Source: CAZSTA01 sp964609495 [NCBI: uncultured bacterium] (GTDB lineage Bacteria > CAZSTA01). From it: a stretch of 5,420 nt of DNA. Below the pieces are notes generated by a model that saw nothing but the letters and a program-made list of their open reading frames with translations, made no database searches and was not told the origin of the DNA. The position numbers and the translations under genes are program-made. This document shows, piece by piece, positions 1 to 4,449 of this stretch. Location: positions 1-5,420 of the forward strand of contig CAZSTA010000230.1 in assembly GCA_964609495.1 (NCBI GenBank). Reading direction: 5' to 3'. The number at the start of each line of letters is the position of its first letter. Positions within the stretch are counted from its first letter, which is position 1.

Positions 1-71
1 GATCTGAAATCATCACGAAGTAAAGACTTTTTGATCCCCGATTCTATATGCTTCCTTAACCTTATTTTGTC
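1..71. other. left edge, no gene recognised
   Basis: I see no convincing coding start with a ribosome binding site on either strand. The only minus-strand start codons near the edge (GTG at 16-14 and ATG at 13-11) have no Shine-Dalgarno sequence before them and too little sequence after them to judge. A divergent rpmH is common next to dnaA in many bacteria, but nothing here shows it. Together with the leader that follows, the first 355 bases contain no supported gene, only a promoter and DnaA boxes. Confidence 0.5.
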
Positions 72-100
72 TTGACATTAAATCTAACTCTTGGTATAAT
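72..100 (+). promoter_or_regulatory. sigma70-type promoter of the PEGA-dnaA-orf165 operon
   Basis: The -35 element TTGACA (72-77) and the -10 element TATAAT (95-100) are both exact consensus matches with a 17-bp spacer. A TG at 92-93 gives an extended -10 (TGG-TATAAT). Transcription should start near position 107. The next gene on this strand starts at 356, so the transcript would have a leader of roughly 250 nt holding six DnaA boxes. The three downstream genes have gaps of only about 20 bp and no visible terminator between them, so this promoter probably drives all three, dnaA included. Extra promoters inside the first gene cannot be excluded. Confidence 0.8.
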
Positions 101-164
101 TAAGTTGTGTGTGAAAACGAATTTTTCTGTATCTAATAGCGACTATAAAGTTGTAACCCCTAAG

Positions 165-196
165 TTATCCACAGTTGTGGATAACCTTGTGAATAA
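165..196. promoter_or_regulatory. upstream DnaA-box triplet 1
   Basis: Three boxes match TTATNCACA exactly: TTATCCACA at 165-173 (+), TGTGGATAA at 176-184 (-) and TGTGAATAA at 188-196 (-). The first two form a back-to-back inverted pair with a 2-bp gap. Box starts are 11 and 12 bp apart, about one helical turn, so bound DnaA molecules would line up on nearly the same face. The triplet lies about 60 bp downstream of the predicted transcription start, a position suited to autorepression or to serving as one arm of a bipartite origin. Confidence 0.9.
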
Positions 197-295
197 CCTG
201 CTAACCCTCTCAAAATTTAGGTTTTAGAGATCATAGTAACTTAATAGAACATCACAACAAGATGAGAAATACCAAGATAAATAAGGGATATGGAT

Positions 296-327
296 TTATC
301 CACAACTTATCCACAGCTTGTGGATAA
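296..327. promoter_or_regulatory. upstream DnaA-box triplet 2
   Basis: Three perfect boxes: TTATCCACA at 296-304 (+) and 307-315 (+), and TGTGGATAA at 319-327 (-). Spacing (2-bp then 3-bp gaps) is identical to the first triplet, which lies exactly 131 bp upstream; only the middle box is flipped. The cluster ends 28 bp before the ATG of the PEGA protein gene and 13 bp before its Shine-Dalgarno sequence. DnaA bound here would sit in the path of RNA polymerase. Confidence 0.9.
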
Positions 328-355
328 CTACCACCTCCAGAAAGGAGAAATAACT

Positions 356-2260
356 ATGAAAAAGACCCTTCGGAACTTATTTTCAATACTCCTATTATCA
401 TCTGTGCTCTGTCTTATCCTGTCAACAACTGGTTTTGCTGGAGAGTCGAGTTCAACAATGTCCGGCGCCCTAAATGTATTCTCTACGCCTTCTCAGGCCA
501 AGGTATATATAGATGGCGAGTATAAAGGTCAGACTCCTCTTATCCTCTTGTCTAAAGATAAAATACCTATTGGCAAGCACGAACTCAGAATAACTTTAGA
601 AGGGTATTCAGATTGGGTTAAAGAAATAGAAATTATGGCCTATGAAGGGACGAATATCACTGCTAAACTGAAGAGAGCTTATAATCCAGTTGATATACTC
701 TCACTGCCTGAAGGGGCAGACGTCTATATTGATGGGGAATATAAGGGCAAAACCCCCTTGAGCCTCTCTCTAGCCGATAAGATCGCGATAGGTTCTCACA
801 GGGTGAAATTATCTTTAGGGGGATATAAAGATTGGGAAAAGAAAGTCCATGTTCTCCTCTCCGAGGAGAGGACAATCGTAAAAGCCAAACTTGAGAAATC
901 GCGAGGGATGGTGGAGATATCATCTATTCCCTCTTCTGCTAAAATCTATATTGATGGAGAATATAAAGGAGATACTCCCCTATCTCTTTATGCAGAAGAG
1001 CACGTGGACTTTGGTCATCATAACCTCAGGCTATCTTTGGATAACTATAGAGATTGGTCGAAGGAGTTCGATTTTAAACTTGACGACGAAATCAAGATAG
1101 AAGCCAATCTCGTGATGCTCCCTAAATCTCCAGAAGAAGTTGATCTGACCCAATTCCTGCCTCCTAATTCTAAGATAGATAATATCAAAATCGGGAATAC
1201 TGATATGGATCCCGAGGAGGAGATCGTAGTCGCTTTTCGAGTAAAAGATGAGCCGAGGGGACAATATCACCAAAGCACTCTGATGGTGATCGGCTGGGAT
1301 GGGGCGACCTCCCAATATGTGAAAGCCTGGCAGACTGAGATGCGCCCTGACAGCGAATTAGGAAGCATCGCCATCTATAGACTAGACCTCCAAGACCTAG
1401 ATGGAGATAGAGTAAATGAGATAGTAGCAGGCTCCAGTCCTTATTCTCACTTTCCTTTGATCTTCGTATATAAGTTTGAGTCCCCCCAATATACCCTGAT
1501 AAGCAAGCCCGAGATGAGATTCGGACTCAAGGGAGTCCCAGAGCTTCTCGTAGTGGATCATAATAGACGATTCTCAAGCGATGGAAAACTTCAATATATA
1601 AGTGGAAATATCGAGAATGTAAGCGAGATGAAGGCTTATAACGTTAGGGTAATGGTCTCGATATTTGATAGGGATACTAAGGAGCTAAGATCATCCTCGG
1701 TTGCCTACATACCTGTAATAGAAGCGGAGAGCAGTACTCCCTTTGAGCTGATGTTCCCTCGGGAGATAGATAGGATAACCTACTATAAAGTGGAGGCTAC
1801 CGTATCCCAAAATATCCAGATGGTTGACTACGAACATCTGAAGCAAAGGCTAGAAAAAGAGAGAGCCGCGCTAACTGTCGAAGCGAGGATAGAGGAAAAG
1901 GCTGAAGCTGAACTATCAGAGAGAGAAGAAGAGATCAAAGCCGCCTTGGAGAGACTCAAACTTGCCGAACAATATATGGAGACAGCCGCCTCGCTGAGGA
2001 ACGAAATCATCAATATGAGAAGGATATTCCCTCAGAATAGAACTTATAACCCTATCTGGTGGTGGAATAGAGCTAAAGAGTTATGTGAGGTCGTGATAGC
2101 CACTGCCGGTACTCAATTTATAGCCGAGGAGGAGGAATTCGTGATCAATGCTAAAAATAGGCTAGAGGAAATAGAGGCTCTACAGAGGCAATTTGAGGAA
2201 GAGCTAATCCACTTAGGAGAAGAAGGCCTAATGTGGATGACCGAAGCTGATTATCAATAA
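356..2260 (+). CDS. secreted protein with three PEGA repeats, FG-GAP-like calcium loops, FxLYD-like domain and coiled coil
   Basis: Predicted 634-aa exported protein of unknown function. Residues 1-28 look like a signal peptide (MKK, a long Leu/Ser/Val core, then GFA before Gly29), with no clear lipobox around Cys19. Three PEGA domains follow at about 38-107, 110-180 and 185-254, each with the core YIDGEYKGxTPL; the second carries the literal PEGA motif at 118-121. Two loops with DxDxDxxxE-type spacing (N281/D283/D285/E289 and D347/D349/D351/E355) resemble FG-GAP/VCBS calcium loops. Residues about 394-485 look like an FxLYD-type beta domain. From about 490 the chain is charged and helical, probably coiled coil (490-556, 590-620), around a Trp-rich NPIWWW segment (565-570). 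PEGA domains are generally extracytoplasmic binding or surface modules. The start at 356 has AAAGGAG at 341-347 with an 8-nt spacer. An in-frame ATG at 290 would put DnaA boxes in the coding region and disrupt the signal peptide, so I reject it. The stop lies 20 bp before dnaA. Confidence 0.85.
   Translation: MKKTLRNLFSILLLSSVLCLILSTTGFAGESSSTMSGALNVFSTPSQAKVYIDGEYKGQTPLILLSKDKIPIGKHELRITLEGYSDWVKEIEIMAYEGTNITAKLKRAYNPVDILSLPEGADVYIDGEYKGKTPLSLSLADKIAIGSHRVKLSLGGYKDWEKKVHVLLSEERTIVKAKLEKSRGMVEISSIPSSAKIYIDGEYKGDTPLSLYAEEHVDFGHHNLRLSLDNYRDWSKEFDFKLDDEIKIEANLVMLPKSPEEVDLTQFLPPNSKIDNIKIGNTDMDPEEEIVVAFRVKDEPRGQYHQSTLMVIGWDGATSQYVKAWQTEMRPDSELGSIAIYRLDLQDLDGDRVNEIVAGSSPYSHFPLIFVYKFESPQYTLISKPEMRFGLKGVPELLVVDHNRRFSSDGKLQYISGNIENVSEMKAYNVRVMVSIFDRDTKELRSSSVAYIPVIEAESSTPFELMFPREIDRITYYKVEATVSQNIQMVDYEHLKQRLEKERAALTVEARIEEKAEAELSEREEEIKAALERLKLAEQYMETAASLRNEIINMRRIFPQNRTYNPIWWWNRAKELCEVVIATAGTQFIAEEEEFVINAKNRLEEIEALQRQFEEELIHLGEEGLMWMTEADYQ
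467..1117 (+). repeat. three tandem PEGA-domain repeats within the coding region
   Basis: Three copies of about 70 codons lie at roughly 467-676, 683-895 and 908-1117. Each encodes a [SL]xPxxAxVYIDGEYKGxTPL half followed by a shared tail of the form LxxYxDWxKE. The repeats are obvious in protein but have diverged in DNA (for example GGCGAGTATAAAGGT, GGGGAATATAAGGGC and GGAGAATATAAAGGA for the same GEYKG), so they are old duplications under selection and not recent copies. The strictly kept YIDGEYKG core and Tyr-x-Asp-Trp tail suggest a shared ligand or packing surface. Confidence 0.85.
855..872. repeat. short perfect hairpin inside the PEGA gene
   Basis: TCCTCTCC (855-862) and GGAGAGGA (865-872) are perfect inverted repeats separated by two bases. 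In RNA this would be a 7-bp stem closed by a CGAG tetraloop. No T-tract follows, so it is not an intrinsic terminator. It falls in the second PEGA repeat, where it encodes part of LLSEER. It may be chance. Confidence 0.4.
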
Positions 2261-2273
2261 TCAGAGGAAGTCG

Positions 2274-2291
2274 ATGGACTATGGAAGATGA
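2274..2291 (+). other. minimal ORF overlapping the dnaA start
   Basis: ATG at 2274 opens a five-codon ORF (MDYGR) that stops at TGA 2289-2291, in a different frame and overlapping the first codons of dnaA. The only Shine-Dalgarno-like sequence, GAGG at 2264-2267, sits 6 nt from this ATG (ideal) but 13 nt from the dnaA ATG at 2281 (long). A ribosome could start here, stop 10 nt past the dnaA ATG and slide back, or the small ORF could lower dnaA translation. It may equally be chance; no peptide function is implied. Confidence 0.3.
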
Positions 2292-3654
2292 GTTAGCCCT
2301 GGTATGGCGAGATATAATAGAGATAATAGAGCAGAAGATGAACAGTCCAAGCCTAGATACCTGGTTGAAGATGACTCAACCTATCTCCTTTTCCGACAAT
2401 GTTATCACTATCGGAGTCCCCAATGAATTCTCCAAAGATTGGTTGCAAAAACGCTATCTAGGGCCGATTATGGATAATTTGGGGGTAAAGAATAAGAAGT
2501 TGAGCAAGGTCAAGATCGAACTAGTTATCTTCCCTTCCTTCGATTCGGAGGAGTCAAATGGCAGAAAGATAGAAATATCTTCCCGTCCAATTCAAAAGGT
2601 AGAAGTTGCCAGTCCCCTTAAAGCAAAGACAAGAACTTCTCCTCCTCTGAACCCTAAATATACCTTCGATTCCTTCGTGGTGGGAAATAGCAATCGTTTA
2701 GCTCATGCTGGAGCATTAGCCGTAGCCAGGGCTCCAGCTATCGCTTATAATCCGCTCTTCATATACGGGGGAGTGGGGCTGGGAAAGACTCACTTAATGC
2801 AAGCCATCGGGCATTATATATTAGAAAATAGTCCCCCGATGAGAGTGGTTTATATCTCTACCGAGAAGTTCACCAACGATATGATCACCTCTATCAAAGA
2901 GGATGGGATGCTGAGCTTCAGAAACAAATATCGTTCTGTCGATATCCTCCTCGTCGATGATATTCAATTTTTAGCTGGTAAGGAGAGAACTCAAGAGGAG
3001 TTCTTTCATACCTTCAATGCTTTACACGAGGATAATAGGCAGCTCGTTATCTCCTCCGATCGCCCCCCCAAGGAGATTCCCACCTTAGAGGAGCGCTTAA
3101 GATCTCGCTTTGAGTGGGGACTGATAACAGATATTCAGTCCCCAGATTTGGAGACGAGGATAGCTATTCTCCAGAAGAAAGCGGAGCAGGAGAACTTCAA
3201 AATACCCGATGAAATATTGATTTTCATAGCGGAAAGAATACAGACGAATATTAGAGAACTGGAGGGGGCTCTTATAAGGCTACAAGCTTATGCCTCTTTA
3301 TCTAATAATGAGATAACTATCCCCGTAGCCAATGAGATAATAAAAAGCACCTTCGCCACCGCGACTAATATAGTTACTATAGCTAATATTCAGGAGGTAG
3401 TAGCCGCTAACTTTGATTTGACCATCTCCGATCTAAAATCAAAAAGACGCACTCAAGATATAACGTATCCTCGTCAAATAGCTATGTATCTTTGTAGAGA
3501 GTTGACCAATCATTCTCTTCCCCAGATCGGAGAGAAATTCGGAGGGAGAGATCACACCACAGTAATTTATGCCTGTGATAAAATTAAGAGTGATATGAAG
3601 AGCGAACCCTCTCTTAGAGAGAAGATACAGGAGTTAATCACCAGATTAGTATAA
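2281..3654 (+). CDS. dnaA: chromosomal replication initiator protein DnaA
   Basis: AAA+ ATPase that binds DnaA boxes, assembles into a filament on origin DNA and opens the duplex for helicase loading. The 457-aa length is normal. Domain I (about 1-80) holds the typical TW at 27-28 and a PNEFSKDWLQKRYL segment (47-60). Domain II is a short linker (about 85-120). The AAA+ domain III has Walker A GGVGLGKT (163-170), Walker B ILLVDDIQF (222-230), sensor I VISSD (256-260), box VII ERLRSRFEWG with the likely arginine finger R276, and sensor II NIRELEGAL with R325. Domain IV ends with the DnaA signature GGRDHTTVIYACDKI (421-435). All key residues are present, and the sequence resembles Bacillota DnaA. 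ATG 2281 is the only reasonable start: an in-frame stop lies at 2248-2250 and no other start codon follows it. Its Shine-Dalgarno spacing is long, so translation may be coupled to the preceding gene, whose stop is 20 bp upstream. Likely autoregulated through the boxes at 165-327. Confidence 0.99.
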   Translation: MEDELALVWRDIIEIIEQKMNSPSLDTWLKMTQPISFSDNVITIGVPNEFSKDWLQKRYLGPIMDNLGVKNKKLSKVKIELVIFPSFDSEESNGRKIEISSRPIQKVEVASPLKAKTRTSPPLNPKYTFDSFVVGNSNRLAHAGALAVARAPAIAYNPLFIYGGVGLGKTHLMQAIGHYILENSPPMRVVYISTEKFTNDMITSIKEDGMLSFRNKYRSVDILLVDDIQFLAGKERTQEEFFHTFNALHEDNRQLVISSDRPPKEIPTLEERLRSRFEWGLITDIQSPDLETRIAILQKKAEQENFKIPDEILIFIAERIQTNIRELEGALIRLQAYASLSNNEITIPVANEIIKSTFATATNIVTIANIQEVVAANFDLTISDLKSKRRTQDITYPRQIAMYLCRELTNHSLPQIGEKFGGRDHTTVIYACDKIKSDMKSEPSLREKIQELITRLV

Positions 3655-3675
3655 AGGGAAAGGAGTATATCGAAA

Positions 3676-4173
3676 ATGAAACGTATCCTGGCACTTATGA
3701 TAGCCTTACTCATAATCATAGGGATAACATTCCCGGTCTTTTCCCAAGGAGAAAAGTTATCCTATCAGGAGTACTGGTATGGGGGTTTCCTAGTCTATAT
3801 ATGGCAGATCATGGAATACTCAACGACTGGAGGAGTTACCTCTATAAGCGATCAGTTGTTGATAAACGAGCTAAGGGATATAATGCTCCTGATAAATTTC
3901 AACCTAGCTCAGCTCCAAGAGGGAGCTGAGTACGAGATAATAAACCTTCGACTGAAATCCCTAAACAGGAAACATGAGGATATCAAGGGAAAGTTCGAGG
4001 AGCTTCCTGAAAAATTCCAAGATGAAAATCTAAAGATAGCCTTAAATGTAGTGGAGCAGATGTTAGAAAGAACTATAGAAGCAACCGAAAGAGGAGTAAC
4101 TATCAAGAAGAATGATCTAGCGAATCTATATGATGAGGCTCTAACTAGGCTCGCCCAAGCGATGATGAAGTAG
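3676..4173 (+). CDS. predicted secreted helical protein of unknown family
   Basis: 165-aa protein that I do not recognise. Residues 1-23 form a good signal peptide or N-terminal anchor (MKR, then an Ile/Leu-rich core, ending PVFS before Gln24). The mature part starts with an aromatic stretch (YQEYWYGGFLVYIWQIMEY, 30-48) and is then almost entirely charged alpha helix (about 58-165), with no cysteines and no recognisable catalytic motif. The start at 3676 has AAAGGAG at 3659-3665 with a 10-nt spacer. It lies 21 bp after dnaA on the same strand, so it is probably co-transcribed, and its TAG stop is two bases before the first DnaA box of the downstream origin. Like the PEGA protein, it is predicted to be exported, so the two may work together in the envelope; that is inference from position alone. 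The reading frame, signal peptide and ribosome binding site make it a real gene. Confidence 0.8.
   Translation: MKRILALMIALLIIIGITFPVFSQGEKLSYQEYWYGGFLVYIWQIMEYSTTGGVTSISDQLLINELRDIMLLINFNLAQLQEGAEYEIINLRLKSLNRKHEDIKGKFEELPEKFQDENLKIALNVVEQMLERTIEATERGVTIKKNDLANLYDEALTRLAQAMMK
3908..3930. repeat. 9-bp perfect inverted repeat within the 165-aa gene
   Basis: CTCAGCTCC (3908-3916) and GGAGCTGAG (3922-3930) pair perfectly around the 5-nt loop AAGAG. The stem is fairly GC-rich for this DNA and would form a stable mRNA hairpin within codons for LAQLQEGAE. No T-tract follows, so it is not a typical terminator. It could influence mRNA stability downstream of dnaA or be a chance consequence of the codons. 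Confidence 0.45.
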
Positions 4174-4175
4174 GT

Positions 4176-4229
4176 TGTGGATAACCCTGTGGATAACTTG
4201 TGGATTAGTTGTGGATTAACTGTGGATAA
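4176..4229 (-). repeat. helically phased tandem array of five DnaA boxes
   Basis: Five boxes in the same orientation start at 4176, 4188, 4199, 4210 and 4221, so the steps are 12, 11, 11 and 11 bp. The first two and the last are exact TGTGGATAA; the third and fourth are both TGTGGATTA, one mismatch. The pattern of strong, strong, weak, weak, strong sites on one helical face suggests cooperative filling by a DnaA filament. The array begins two bases after the preceding gene's stop codon. Confidence 0.9.
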
Positions 4230-4258
4230 CGTTATAGACAAGAATTACCTGTGGATAT

Positions 4259-4308
4259 TGTGAATAAGTTGTGGATAAAAATAGCTACTTATCCACAACT
4301 TATTCACA
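4259..4308. repeat. perfect 20-bp inverted repeat built of four DnaA boxes
   Basis: The left arm (4259-4278) is TGTGAATAA, GT, TGTGGATAA. The right arm (4289-4308) is its exact reverse complement, TTATCCACA, AC, TTATTCACA. The loop is 10 bp (4279-4288). All four boxes match the consensus, and even the 2-bp gaps are complementary. It could place two DnaA dimers face to face or extrude as a cruciform under supercoiling. No T-tract follows, so it is unlikely to be an intrinsic terminator. Confidence 0.9.
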
Positions 4309-4342
4309 GGCGAAAATCAGTATTTAAGATCACTTTCAATAC

Positions 4343-4407
4343 TTATCCCCATTATCCACAACACTTACTACTATTACTAATATATATTTAAATAAAGATA
4401 ATAGTAA
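4343..4407 (+). other. unwinding element: abutting DnaA boxes, DnaA-trio tract and AT-rich DUE
   Basis: A weak box TTATCCCCA (4343-4351) directly abuts a perfect TTATCCACA (4352-4360). After the 4-nt spacer ACAC come five triplets, TTA CTA CTA TTA CTA (4365-4379), which on the other strand read 3'-AAT GAT GAT AAT GAT-5'. That matches the DnaA-trio motif (3'-[G/A]AT-5' repeats) on which DnaA is known to assemble along one strand in B. subtilis. A run of almost pure A/T follows (4380-4396, continuing A/T-rich to about 4406), the likely first melted segment. The GC-rich patch next to the boxes in B. subtilis is missing; ACAC stands in its place. Confidence 0.85.
4374..4402 (+). promoter_or_regulatory. 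weak candidate dnaN promoter
   Basis: GATAAT at 4397-4402 matches five of six bases of the -10 consensus, but the hexamer 17 bp upstream (TTACTA, 4374-4379) matches the -35 consensus at only three of six and falls in the trio tract. If real, the transcript would start near 4409, giving a 5' UTR of about 40 nt for dnaN. Otherwise dnaN depends on read-through from the dnaA operon, since I see no terminator between 4173 and 4450. Confidence 0.25.
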
Positions 4408-4449
4408 CAGTACGCGTCGAGGAAGAAATCTAATTAAGGAGGATCATTT

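Larger units (their letters stand above)
4176..4407 (+). other. oriC: oriC: DnaA-box array plus unwinding element between the dnaA operon and dnaN
   Basis: The 276-bp gap before dnaN is packed with DnaA boxes. Exact matches to TTATNCACA are at 4176-4184 (-), 4188-4196 (-), 4221-4229 (-), 4259-4267 (-), 4270-4278 (-), 4289-4297 (+), 4300-4308 (+) and 4352-4360 (+). One-mismatch boxes are at 4199-4207 (-), 4210-4218 (-), 4232-4240 (+), 4250-4258 (-) and 4343-4351 (+). The array is followed by a DnaA-trio-like tract and an AT-rich run. This order (boxes, abutting box pair, trios, AT-rich DNA, dnaN) is the one known from Bacillus subtilis. With the six boxes at 165-327, the origin looks bipartite, the two parts about 3.8 kb apart. 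Confidence 0.93.

Noticed and set aside
262-327. Possible 21-aa leader peptide starting at ATG 262
   Set aside because: No Shine-Dalgarno sequence precedes it and its second half is encoded by DnaA boxes.
663-1315. ORFs of 86, 69 and 94 aa overlapping the PEGA repeats on both strands
   Set aside because: They lie wholly inside the PEGA gene in other frames, have no ribosome binding site that stands out and resemble no protein I know; they are shadows of the real frame.
1877-1883. TGTCGAA, resembling a Spo0A box
   Set aside because: A single 7-bp match in the middle of the PEGA coding region; chance is the simplest explanation and nothing else suggests a sporulating host.
1828-2013. Minus-strand ORF of 61 aa rich in Ser and Ala
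   Set aside because: It is the antisense of the Glu/Lys/Ala-rich coiled-coil coding region, which gives Ser/Leu-rich open frames by composition.
3909-4241. Minus-strand ORF of 110 aa across the end of the 165-aa gene and into the box array
   Set aside because: Its N-terminus is translated from DnaA boxes and the rest is antisense of a well-supported gene.
4176-4308. Repeated 9-bp units at regular spacing considered as a CRISPR array or plasmid iterons
   Set aside because: Units are canonical DnaA boxes in both orientations next to dnaA and dnaN; spacers are 0-5 bp (10 bp at most), far too short for CRISPR, and no plasmid replication gene is present.
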